Shown: in pieces, positions 51,108-61,500 of the stretch
Layout of the letters: every line of letters begins with the position of its first letter
Position numbering within the stretch: the first letter of the stretch is position 1
Assembly (NCBI GenBank): GCA_907163375.1
Contig: CAJQUW010014750.1
Location: 1 to 64,000, forward strand
DNA length: 64,000 nt
Origin: Prostheceraeus crozeri
Lineage: Eukaryota > Platyhelminthes > Polycladida > Euryleptidae
Direction of reading: 5' to 3'
Program-made: the position numbers and the translations under genes
Notes under the pieces: generated by a model
Seen by the model: only the letters and a program-made list of their open reading frames with translations
Databases searched by the model: none
Told to the model about the DNA's origin: nothing

Positions 51108-51489
51108 CCAATGTTGATAATAATGATCTTAACATCGATAAAGAAACACTCATACTCTGAACTCATGCCTGAATACCGAAATAGCCTATTGGTTATTTAA
51201 CGCACGTTAACATGTCAACACAATGATTGGGATCAAGTTGAAAATCATAGAAATAATTACTGCATTAAGGTTGGTTCCCACTGCAGTTTTGTAGTCAACG
51301 ACTGCATTTGCTGTAGTTTGTAACGGGCAACTAAATTGACTGTCGCCTGTTACAAATCGATCTGTGTCGCTGGCAGTTTGCTGTCAACCAATCGCGCCGG
51401 GAACAGTCAGTAGCGATGGGAAACATGGCGATTAAACTACAAATGTTGACCATTTCACTCACGTTGAACCAACAGCGACTGTCGCCGAG

Positions 51490-52170
51490 ATGTCAAATGA
51501 GTTTTTTATTGAAATAGTGCGAAAGTACAGTTTATCCTGCAATAATCTATATGATGTATCATGCAATGCAAAGACCATAGTAATAAAGTTTTCAAGCAAA
51601 ACTGTAGGAGAGAAGTTTCATCTGAGTCCGGAATGGCAATCGATGATGCTATAGGGAGATGAAAAAACTTGCGTGATCAGTATCATAGCTGTAAAGAGAA
51701 ACTAAAAAATCAGAGAAATCAGGATCAGCAGCCAAAAAAATCAAAATTTGGGAATTCTATCATCGTCAGAAATGGCTTGATGCTTTTAGATAAGTTTAGA
51801 AGGCGATATAGTAATATCTCAGGTGATGATACACAGAAAGAACTCAGAACGTAGCGGATGCTGAAATGGATTCTAGAAATGATGAGGACAATTCGGAAGC
51901 GTCTTTGAGTGTAGGTGCTGATGCAGAAAACCAACCACCAGACAAATCCATCGAATTTCCTGCGTCTCGTTCATCAGGACTTCATAGAAAACGTTCACAA
52001 AACGAGTCATCTAATGTTGATGCTGATATTTTAAAACTACTCAGCAATGAAAATGATGAAGATGAGCAATTTGGAGTAATGTGGCGGTAGCTTTGAAAAA
52101 ACTTCAACCTCTTACTCATCTGCTAGATGAGAGTTCAACAGGTTTTATGTGATTCGGAAATTCATAATTT
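51490..52170 (+). pseudogene. Harbinger-associated MADF/BESS protein remnant
   Basis: Begins SNEFFIEIVRKYSLS, the start of a MADF DNA-binding domain. After frame disruptions it continues with LRDQYHSCKEKLKNQR (end of MADF), an acidic Ser-rich linker (51866-52090) and VALKKLQPLTHLLD, a BESS-like end. Several stops and frameshifts break it. In Harbinger transposons a MADF/Myb-like protein is encoded beside the transposase, which fits the neighbour at 52620-53182. Confidence 0.7.
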
Positions 52171-52619
52171 TAGAAGCAGCACTGGTGAGCGTGATACCAA
52201 GAATGATGATGGCTTATTGCATTTACTTATTGGCGATGCCACAGACACTTTTGATGAACAAAATAGTAGCGCTATATGGATTAGCCTATTTCAAGTTATT
52301 TCAGTGCTGTATTGTGAAATTGATGTGTATTGTTCATTTGTTTATTTCTATTGTTACACATACCTACACTATATTTTTGATCGGCATTTTTATTCATTAC
52401 ATTTTACGGTTTTGTTAAGGGATTAAACTTGCGACTATTTTTTAGAGAAATACATTAGTTAGCTTTTCTAATCATTGAGAATAATGTTTAAGCTTATGTA
52501 AAACTATTCACTTATTACAGTATACTACTAGTAAAATTAAAACATGATGATTCCAAGTTCTCTTTATATTTTAAGATACTAGCTTCGATGTGGTTCGTTT
52601 AACATATGACTCCCACTAC

Positions 52620-53182
52620 GGCACTTTCCCGACAGCGGTCAAAAAAGTATCTCGACATTTTTTCTGAACTTCTCTGCTTCTGATATAGAGCGATAGCCAC
52701 CAATGCATTGTAGGTAATTTGTGCGGCCGCATCACCCATGGTGATATTTCTCCATTCCAATACTTCCGTCACTTTCCTCTCTGTTCACCAGACCGTAGAT
52801 CGTCCAAGACGAAAATTGAAAGATATACATGTAGTTTGATGGGAATCACCAGTTCCCTATGTCCCTCGTTTGATGGCCTACCAGATGTCTCAAAGTGACA
52901 GCCAATCTTTCGACTGCCGATATGCTATTCAGAAAATTCATTTTCTGTTTTTAAAATATGATATCTAACCTTTTCCAGAATTAATCGAAATTTCTCAGGA
53001 GCCATGTGAAAATATCGATCGAAATATTCTTCATCATCGAAATACATTTCTTGGCAAATTCTCCAGGTTTGTATATCCTTAACAGAATCGGTCGTATCCA
53101 GAAACTTCTCTGCTTGAGGCGCTTTTATCGCAATACAGGCATGAAATATAGTCAATTGTCTCCGCTTAGTAAATGTCGGCAT
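52620..53182 (-). pseudogene. Harbinger transposase remnant (N-terminal part)
   Basis: The open frame 53182-52925 contains MYFDDEEYFDRYFHMAPEKF, the conserved region near the start of PIF/Harbinger transposases. A separate stretch near 52910 reads AVERLAVTLRHLV, the next conserved block (normally ERLAVTLRFLATG). The catalytic DDE part is not recognisable, so the gene is truncated. It is tail-to-tail with the MADF remnant, the usual Harbinger layout. A GGTTGGTTCCCACTGCAG string at about 51270 may be the left terminus; no right terminus was found. Confidence 0.7.
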
Positions 53183-53199
53183 ACTCTGAGCCGAGTACT

Positions 53200-55140
53200 A
53201 TATGTACAGTACATGTAGTCGCAGTCACAGAATTAGATTAATCTGCGCGCGCTTCGGTTTCTAGAATGGAAGGGTTATATGTAACCTTAATATCGAAATG
53301 GCACATCACAGAATCAGACAATTTGCTCCTTCTCGAATGGATAATTCGTGCATCGCTTACTATTGGATATGGCAAACAATAAACTGTCAGCAGAGGACAC
53401 TAGAGCCAGTGAGAGATGCGTGCGTGCTGTGATATCACTTCGCACACACCAAAACACAGATCGCTGTCTTGGCTAACATTCGATTCAGTGTATGCACTAT
53501 ACACTGAGAAATGCCCAGGAGAGGATGTGGAAACATCAAGTGAACTAATTTTCGTACGCTTGCTACTTTTTTTAAATAATGATCGGAAGGGCCAACATTA
53601 TGGAGAAAACTTGTGCGCAATGATCTGAGTTCTTCGAATCTTGGCTTCGAATCTCGAATTGTGGCAATCGAAGCACTTTGCTGGATCTCACAGCAATCTG
53701 CAAAAGACGCACGACTTTTTTTCCTATGTCTGTAAGGTATTAGGAATTCCGTTTTGCCCATTTAGTGAGTTCCTCGATGTGCCAGCAATTTCGAATCAAT
53801 CACACTTCTAGCAAACCGAAGCAGATAAACAAAATATTGAACTGTGTGAGTCGCAGTGACCTGCGGTAAACAGCACCAAATTTCTTTCTGCGACAGATCA
53901 CAAGCTGTTATTGCACTACTTGCAATTATTTACAACTAATACGGAGGTAGCCATAGAAATAAACTCAAGGAGATCTCCTTGAAATAAACTACTGGAGGCA
54001 TCAGGTAACCGATAATAACCGACAGGTTCAAAGTTGATTAAGTACGATGAGATAATGATCCCAATGATAGCATTGTACACTACACGACCGAAAATTAAAT
54101 GCCACAATACTTGAATAATCGTTGATCGACTTATTATTCAAAGCAGCCTATTACAGAGAGGTAATTGTAGATAAATACGTTATTACCTACGTTATTTCAC
54201 TCTGGCTGTTCTTAAATACGTTTGATTGATCATCTTAATTTGCATAAAAACCTAATTTATTTGAATTGATTTCATGCCCTGATGATGCATCAAAAAGCGA
54301 AACGAAAAAAACATTATTAATTTTTTCTTGATTGCATGTTTTCACAGCGTTCTCTTTAATTGATTGACACCGATTAAATAATTATAAATGAGTCTACGGC
54401 AAGTATTTTTAAAGCTTTTTGACGTGTGAAATGCTGAACCTGCAGTGTCGACAACATACAATTCGCAAGTTTGTCGTGTATAGGCCTAATATCGTGCGGA
54501 TAATATCAACTATATTTCTTGTCAGTTTTCTAGTCATTGCATCTGCCTCTTTATAAATCAACAGTCAACAGGATTGCTGGTTCATTGTAACTAAAATGTG
54601 TTCCCGATTTGAACGAAAACTGAAAACGCTCATTAATAATAGGCTTGCATGCAAAATAATCCATGCTCCTTTCTTAAGTTAAAACATGGCCTGTTTTGAA
54701 AAACATTTTTGAAATGAGGAAGAGACAAGTAAAACAGATTTTATAAACCTTTTCTTACAACACGTTGGCAAAAAATAAAATCATACAACAATACTGCTAT
54801 AAAACAGTATTTAACTGCAATTGATTTTAAAACCAGCATTGATGTTTTCAAACTGGTCATTTGTTCCTTTGATAATGCAGTTATTCAATCGATGCTCGAT
54901 ACATTGCCTCATTTAAAAATGCAACATGAGGTAATTGTGTCATGCTAAGCATTCATGTTTTCGATCATGAATGAACAATTTGAATGTAAAATCCGAAAAC
55001 ACAAGCCAAAGACACTGATAAAAGATGGCAATCTGTTGTCAGAGTCAAAATTCATTAGATTTCAGTTAACCACATTTCATCATTTGAAAAGTCCCACATG
55101 GATGAATCCTTGCAATAAATTCAAAATGTCGCTAGTAGTA
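53200..55140. other. Intergenic A+T-rich DNA left of the virus-like segment
   Basis: No supported gene. An unrecognised 108-codon minus-strand frame (53435-53761) lies in sequence of average composition. The sequence is otherwise like the introns to the left. Confidence 0.45.
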
Positions 55141-55149
55141 AGCAAGTGA

Positions 55150-55500
55150 CAAACACTCGACCGGCGCCCCCCCTCTGGAACGACAGAGTGTCGTGGTGTG
55201 CCGGCCAGGTGGGTCCACGTTCACAAACTGTTCGCTGACGTCCCCCCCCTCTGGAACGATAGAGTGTCGTGGTGGACTTGGGCGACCGCCAGGATTAGTC
55301 TTGAGGCTATAGTGTGTGATGTTTTTCGTGCTGAATGTTGGGTTGTAAAATGGGCTGTTTCGAGTGGAAGGAGTGGTCGGATGAGAAAACGGAGGCCGGA
55401 TTCGGATTCAGCGTGAAATTCTGCATCGGTATGGTGAATTTGAACGCCATCGGAGAGAAAAAATTTTCGCTGACGTCCCCCCCCTCTGGACAGCTCGCTT
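55150..55500. repeat. Repeated boxes at the left end of the virus-like segment
   Basis: CCCCCCTCTGGAACGA(C/T)AGAG(T) occurs at about 55165 and 55243. GCTGACGTCCCCCCCCTCTGG occurs at about 55233 and 55470. Each CGACAGAGTGTCG is itself a small palindrome. These are probably terminal-repeat sequence of the element; the opposite terminus is not in the window, so this is unproven. Confidence 0.5.
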
Positions 55501-55790
55501 CGATTTTGGCTTCCAGTGGACGGAGTTTGTCGTGCCATAGCTCGTTTGAAAGCTAAGAGTGAGACAAATTCACTGAAAGAATCGGCTTGTTCCTATCTGT
55601 CTTCGTTTAGATGTGAGACGCCATTTAAGATTTTGGGACATTGGCGAAAAACGACAGAGTTAGAATTTGGGACGTTTTGGGCTGTAGCTTCAAAACGAAG
55701 CATCGGATTGGAAAACGGATTTCAGATTTGGAATCAGCTTGATGTTATTGTCCAATGAGGATCATCATCCAATGAGAATCAAGCATTTCT

Positions 55791-55798
55791 TTATAAAT
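55791..55798 (+). promoter_or_regulatory. TATA box of the virus-like gene cluster
   Basis: TATAAATA about 100 bp upstream of the first frame's ATG, followed by a CTCTCTCTCT tract. Its spacing suits a start site at about 55822. Confidence 0.55.
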
Positions 55799-55893
55799 AG
55801 CGAGCCTTCCACAGTGAGAATCATTCCATCGTTGAATCATACGAGTGACGGACGCACATTTTCTCTCTCTCTCTATTCTATTATCCAACTAAA

Positions 55894-56670
55894 ATGGTAA
55901 GTCGCTACTTCCCTCCCTCTCCTCCCTTGAACGTAAACTTAATACAATTTTTTTTTCATTTTCAGGCATCTACTCCATCTGCTGCATTAGTAGGACAAAA
56001 TGGCGGTCAAACGTTACAGGGTTCGCTACGGTCAGATCATCTACAACTGAGGCCAGTGGAAGAAACAACCAAGGTACATAATCCTACACCGCTACAGCGT
56101 AAATTTAAACAAGTCTTGCGTTATGACGATCATAGCGTAGTACTCCAAACGGGAATGCTCCCTTCCACGGATGTCAAGATAATGCGCAATCAGTATGGGG
56201 ACTACATACTGATCCCCGTGAGTCCGTACATTCGCCGCCAACTTGATATTATTGAGGAGTATGTGACATTAAATATGGACATTCCTACTCCTCTTGCTCA
56301 AGAGTGGAGGGCGAGAGATGACAAGGATACTCCCTATAGAAAGATTTGGGATGGTAATCAAATTTGCCTACCGGTATCACATTGGTGTACTTACTATAAG
56401 AAGGAGGGAGATCAATCAATACCCATCAGATGCGACGAGCTCGGAGAAGGTACTTGGGATATCCTTTTCAAAGTGAATGGGCTATATTATGGTCGACACA
56501 AGGATAATAAAATAGCCTCTCTCTCCATGCATATGGAATCCATCCTATATATTCCAAAACCACCCAACGTGGACGACATAATTGATCAAATCCTTAACAG
56601 CAGTGGTACGAAGCGCAAGTCGGAGAAGAATGCTGCATCAAAACGCAAATCAAAGAAGGAGAATTACTAG
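55894..56670 (+). CDS. Virus-like element, frame 1 (258 codons)
   Basis: First gene of the cluster, 96 bp after the TATA box. The middle (VLRYDDHSVVLQTG, then MRNQYGDYILIPV, YRKIWDGNQICLPV and LYYGRHKDNKIASLSMHM) follows a pattern I recall from an uncharacterised protein widespread in adintovirus- and Polinton-type elements. The C-terminus is Lys/Arg/Ser-rich, like a nuclear localisation signal. A donor-like site sits directly after the first ATG and an acceptor-like site follows about 70 nt later, so leader splicing of the kind known in adenovirus-like viruses is possible. Function unknown. Confidence 0.7.
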   Translation: MVSRYFPPSPPLNVNLIQFFFHFQASTPSAALVGQNGGQTLQGSLRSDHLQLRPVEETTKVHNPTPLQRKFKQVLRYDDHSVVLQTGMLPSTDVKIMRNQYGDYILIPVSPYIRRQLDIIEEYVTLNMDIPTPLAQEWRARDDKDTPYRKIWDGNQICLPVSHWCTYYKKEGDQSIPIRCDELGEGTWDILFKVNGLYYGRHKDNKIASLSMHMESILYIPKPPNVDDIIDQILNSSGTKRKSEKNAASKRKSKKENY

Positions 56671-56704
56671 TCCTTTCCTAACTCTACCCTATGACAATTC
56701 GCTT

Positions 56705-56830
56705 ATGTGCTTTGAGTGTCGTAGACGTGGTCTTATTAGATACATTTTACTTCTTCGTTGCCATCATATCATTTGTGTATTTTGTCGTGAAAAGCATCGA
56801 TGTAATTCTTCATTTTGTAATATGTTATAG
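56705..56830 (+). CDS. Virus-like element, small zinc-binding frame
   Basis: 41 codons from ATG. Cysteine/histidine spacing CFEC...CHHIICVFC...HRC resembles a minimal RING or treble-clef zinc site. It lies between the first and third frames, 35 bp after the first ends. The protein is very short, so coding status is uncertain; the metal-ligand spacing is the main support. Confidence 0.45.
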   Translation: MCFECRRRGLIRYILLLRCHHIICVFCREKHRCNSSFCNML

Positions 56831-56882
56831 AACGTTTCCTTAGATGTGTAAATTTCCGTTTTAGGCTTCTATCATCATTTTT

Positions 56883-57413
56883 ATGGATTGTGAGGGTGAA
56901 CCTGTACAGGAGCTCAGTGCTATTGCTATGAACAATTGGACATATCAGATTGTTAGTGTCTATCATCAACATGCCAACCGTGATCCCAATGTTGATCAAT
57001 GGGCGAGAAAACACATTCATGGACTTAATCTGAAATATTTGCAAGACTATGGCTTTTCTTGTGAGAGTGCTCTTCTTATTGACTTTAAACGATGGTTAGC
57101 TGCTTTCAATGTTATACGCATCCTTTGTAATAATCCTGGTAAGGAGATGAAAGTATTTCTCAATCTAATGATTGATGATATTTTGCTCCCGCCTTGGGAT
57201 AGTAGAGTGAATCAACATTATCATGAAGTCACGAAACGTTTTAAGGATTTGTGTGTTCCTATTTTGTCTATTCGTTGTAGTAGCTACGTTCATAACCAAT
57301 GCTTCTTTCCTCCTTACCTCAACACTGCCAAAGTCCTGTATGGTTATCATTGCTCGCTGTATGATAGTTACCAGCTGTATCTATTTTATCTGTTTCAAAC
57401 CATTGATTTATAA
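56883..57413 (+). CDS. Virus-like element, DEDD-exonuclease-like frame (176 codons)
   Basis: Starts MDCEGEPVQELSAI: Asp2 and Glu4 form a DxE motif as in motif I of DEDD-type 3'-5' exonucleases. Residues 156-161, HCSLYD, fit the His-x4-Asp of motif III. The middle contains IHGLNLKYLQDYGF and LLIDFKRWL. I recall similar proteins in virus-like elements of aquatic animals. Catalytic activity is inferred from motifs only. 176 residues is typical of a single-domain exonuclease. Confidence 0.6.
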   Translation: MDCEGEPVQELSAIAMNNWTYQIVSVYHQHANRDPNVDQWARKHIHGLNLKYLQDYGFSCESALLIDFKRWLAAFNVIRILCNNPGKEMKVFLNLMIDDILLPPWDSRVNQHYHEVTKRFKDLCVPILSIRCSSYVHNQCFFPPYLNTAKVLYGYHCSLYDSYQLYLFYLFQTIDL

Positions 57414-57500
57414 TGCATGCTTGTTACTGTTATTCAATAAATGTTACTATGAGAAGAGTTGTTGTTTTCATGCAATGGATGGGTTAGATAAAGGGTGATC

Positions 57501-57911
57501 ATGTCTTTCTCAAACGACTGCGGAACATTACATTTTCATAGGCAAAGTTTAAAAGGAGCTGTTCAAGATTATGTGATAAATTTTCATAAAGATGAGACCG
57601 ACATCGAAGCAGTGGTCGATGATGCTAGCACTCTATTTCTAGAGTTAATGAATACATTCTCTGATAGCATTGTCATGGCGCGATTAGTTGCGAAAATTAA
57701 GTTTAGTCATTTTGGAAAGGAAGAGGTGGAAAGTCGCTCTTTCCATTTTGCTTCTTATTCAATGGAAGTGGTAGATCACCCCCAAGAATTTTTTAAAAGA
57801 CATATGATAAAAATTGCTGAACGTCTTAACGCATTTAACCATCATGGTAGCAGTCTAGTGATTGAAGCGATTTCAGATATTCACATTCAAATTTCCATAA
57901 AGAAAAATTGA
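57501..57911 (+). CDS. Virus-like element, 136-codon frame
   Basis: Starts MSFSNDCG and contains LFLELMNTF, SFHFASYSMEVVDHPQEFFKRHM and IHIQISI. This resembles a small, poorly characterised protein that in many Polinton-type elements precedes the DNA polymerase. The next frame begins 2 nt after its stop, a spacing unlike host genes in this window. Function unknown. Confidence 0.55.
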   Translation: MSFSNDCGTLHFHRQSLKGAVQDYVINFHKDETDIEAVVDDASTLFLELMNTFSDSIVMARLVAKIKFSHFGKEEVESRSFHFASYSMEVVDHPQEFFKRHMIKIAERLNAFNHHGSSLVIEAISDIHIQISIKKN

Positions 57912-57913
57912 AA

Positions 57914-58237
57914 ATGCAGTGGTACTTGATTGTAGCACAACTGGTTTTCGAGCTATGTCTGCTCACTCTCGAAGTATATTCCTTCTGTACATGCGTCTAT
58001 TATTTAGAAAAGGCTAGCAAATTCATATCTTCAAAAAGACTTGCTATAGACATCAGTAACGGTGAAACTATGTGTTGCGATGTATGTAAGCGAAAGGATG
58101 GAAATGAAAAGCGCATCTTCAAGAGATGTAAGCATGCTTTTTGTCAACGCTGTTTCATACGTAATTGCATTCAACTTTGCCAATGTAACCACTGTGATAT
58201 TGCTCATTTCGAGTGTCACTTATGTCGCAATAGTTAG
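57914..58237 (+). CDS. Virus-like element, membrane-anchored RING-like protein
   Basis: 107 codons. A hydrophobic N-terminal segment (about residues 3-28, WYLIVAQLVFELCLL...) is followed by a Cys/His-rich domain CCDVC...CKHAFCQRCF...CQCNHC...CHLC, consistent with a RING-type zinc finger. RING proteins often act as ubiquitin ligases; this is family-level inference. Confidence 0.6.
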   Translation: MQWYLIVAQLVFELCLLTLEVYSFCTCVYYLEKASKFISSKRLAIDISNGETMCCDVCKRKDGNEKRIFKRCKHAFCQRCFIRNCIQLCQCNHCDIAHFECHLCRNS

Positions 58238-58288
58238 TACCCATGCAAATGTGGTAAAGATAGGTTTTAGCAAAGACTAACACGGAAA

Positions 58289-58567
58289 ATGGCGAAACGT
58301 AAAAGTCAAAAGTCTTCAAAGTTTTCTTCAGCCATTCAAGCTCTCCGACGAATGAAAGCAAATCAGCGATACAATGCTATACGACATGCTAACGATAAAT
58401 TCATTTGTGAAATTATTTCTCATGTGAGGAAGTTGAGGACGAAGAAATTAGCGCCAAAACAACGAAAGTTACTTAAGCGATATGCTACGAAATTGCGTTT
58501 CATCTCCAATCCTAAAGTCACCCTTCAAAGAAAGAGGAAAACTCTAACACAAAAGGGCGGTTTCCTT
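58289..58567 (+). CDS. Virus-like element, basic QKGGF-type protein
   Basis: Starts MAKRKSQKSSKF and is strongly basic through RKLRTKKLAPKQRKLLKR to KRKTLTQKGGF. The pattern (helical ANDKFI...RHAN segments, then a run of Lys/Arg, then QxGGFL) matches a small basic protein I recall in adintovirus/Polinton-type elements, possibly a DNA-packaging or core-like protein. The open frame formally continues into the low-complexity tract, but that part is not credible protein. Confidence 0.6.
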
Positions 58568-61500
58568 TTTTATATCTTTTTATTTATTTATTTTTTCTTA
58601 AATATCATTTTTTTTTTTTTTTTTTTATCTTTTGTTATATCTTCTTTTTTTTTTTTTTATTATTTCTTCAACACAATAAAACCACCCCAACCAACCGAAC
58701 AGAATTCCAAAAAAACAAAAAAACCTCAAACTCAAACCAAACACAACGACGAAACACACAACCCAAACACGTACCAAAAAAAATAACCCCAAACCAGACA
58801 TAAATAAAAGAACAATAACCACCCCTACCATCCCAAACTATCCTCAAACCCACCACAACGCAAAAAACATTACCACAACACCGCTCCAACCCAGTAGACT
58901 CCCAAAACAACCAAAATACTAAACCGCCCCCAACTCCCAATAACAAAAACATCCAACAACGACATTGTCTTTTTCATTTATTTTCTACACCCAAAATAAC
59001 TACACACAAACACAACCAACACAAACCGAACAACAAAACAAATAAGCAAAAACATACAACAAGCCAATCAAAACAAACCCTACAACCAACAAAAACACAC
59101 CAACGCAACCTACAACAAACTTCCCACCAGAACCAACTCCAGTTTTACAAATACACCAAACAAACACACAAGCAATAACCCCACCCCCCCCAAAGGCCAA
59201 GGCTCCCAAACAAATTCCAACCAAACACCCGACACCCATATTAAAACACATAAACCCTGTCAACAAACAATCAAACAAAAAACCCAACCTCAGCCATTCT
59301 TATTTTTTTTTTTTTTTCTTTTTTTTATTTTTTTTTTTTCTTTTCCACAACCCCATAAAAATCACACAGCACCACCCTCCAAATCCAAAGCTACCCACAC
59401 TACAAACTGACACTCCCCATCACCAACCCCTTCTTCTCAAGATTCACCCAAAACCAAAAACACCCCCCCAAAATAAACCCGCAAACACAAAACACAAACA
59501 ACAAAACATCAAACACCAATATTAACAAGCGCCACAGACCCCAACAACTCAAACTACATCATAAAAAAAGAAAAAAGACAAACACTACCCTACAAAAAAC
59601 TAGCAACCCAAAACCAACTAAAACAACCAAAAACTCCTACAACAAACCCAGATCGAGCAAAACCCCACCCAAACATAAACAGACCAAAACAAAACACGGA
59701 GCAAAAACATAACAAACCCAAACAAAACAAATCAAAAAGAAAAACACCACCCTAAATACAACCAACCAAAAAAATTACGACACCCCCCCCACAACCCTCC
59801 CCACCCCCCCTAACACAACAACAACCCATCCCACCCCACCACCAAAACCATAAACACCATCCAAACAAAACAAAAACAAACCAAATATCAAGAAAACAAC
59901 AACAAACAAGACATCAAAAAACCAAAATAAATACAAATCAACAAATACAAACTTAACACACAAAAGTACAACATAGCCAAAACATAAACCAAACAAACAA
60001 ATCACAACCAAACATACAATCAAAAACAAAAAAAAAACCTCACCCCGCCCAAGCCTCATCACCCAAAAACCAACCAAACACCCCAACAACACAGACCACC
60101 TAAAAAAACAAACAACACTAATACAACCATCACCCTAACACCATAAAAACTAAAACCTCTAACACCCAACATAACCACACAAAATAAACCAAAAACAACT
60201 CTACCCATTCCAATAATAATTCTTTTTTTCACCCCCCCCCCCCCCCCCCCCTAAACACACCCCCCACAAACTAACCAAACACCATCAAATAAACAAAACC
60301 CAAGCACAAACATAACCAAACAAACTTACCAAAATAACACAAACCACCCAAAAAACCAACACAAACAAAAAACTACACTCAAAACACCAAAAAAAATCAA
60401 CACAAACACACCACACCCCCAAAAACAAACCCAAAAACAAACAACCACACATAAAAACAAAACAAACACAAAACAAAAACACCCCACCTAAAACACGAAA
60501 AAACACACATCAAATAAACCCCACAAACAATACACAACACACAAAAACTAACCCAAAAAAATCCCATTTAACAAAACCCCCCACACTATAAACCGCACAA
60601 AAAACCAACCAAAAAAAACACCAATCACCACACAAAACTCCACCATAACAAAACAAAAACACCCAAATCTAACAAAACACACCCCACACCAAACCCCTAC
60701 AAACAAAATTCCTTCACAAAAAAAACATAACCAAAAACCCACACAAACCAAAAACATAAAACACTACACACAAAAAACCCACAACCCAAACCAAAAAACA
60801 CAACAACCAAACACACCCCACATAAACCCAACCCAACCAAAAAACAAAAAAAACACCCACAAACAAAAACCAGAGACAACAAAACAACCCACAACACCAC
60901 CACAAAAACAAACAAACAACCCAAAAAAACAACAAAACAAAAAATCACAAAATCCCCACACCACCCAACAAACCCCAAAAAACAAACCCAACGCCATTAA
61001 AGCAACTAAAAAAAAAATAAAAATCACCACACCAACCCAACCACAAAATCAAAACAAACCAATAACAAACAACAAAAAAAACAAACCAACAACCACAAAA
61101 ACTAAACATAAAAAAAACCCACAAACAAAACAACCCCCACACAAAAAAAAATCACAAAAACCCACAACAACCCAAACCCTCCTCAAAACAACATAAACAA
61201 CAAACCCACAAAAAAAAAAAAGCCACCCCCATTAACTACACCTACCAAAACAAAATTCACCCCCAACCTTACCATGCACCAACCCCCACCAGGACCAACC
61301 TAAGAAAACAAACAAAATACCACCACAAGAAAACACAAACATAAAACAAACCAACTACACCTTAAATTTTTTATTCTTTTTTTCCACAACCTTACCCCCA
61401 CCAACACAAAAAAGCCGCCAACCCACAAAACAATTTTTATTTTTTCTTTTCAATACCCCCAACACAAAAAAATCAACACACAAAACAGCTACAAAAAAAA

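Larger units (their letters stand above)
55145..58567 (+). mobile_element. Virus-like segment, Polinton/adintovirus type, left part only
   Basis: A fossil or endogenous virus-like element. At about 55.15 kb composition changes abruptly from A+T-rich host DNA to GC-richer DNA with repeated CCCCCCCTCTGGA boxes. It then carries a compact run of small same-strand open frames, separated by short gaps and unlike the sparse host genes. Parts seen: a 258-codon frame, two zinc-binding proteins, a DEDD-like protein, a 138-codon frame and a basic QKGGF protein, a set I associate with adintoviruses and Polintons. No capsid, polymerase or integrase gene is visible, because the segment runs into the A/C tract at 58.57 kb. 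The visible part looks whole with no obvious breaks, so insertion may be recent. Confidence 0.6.
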
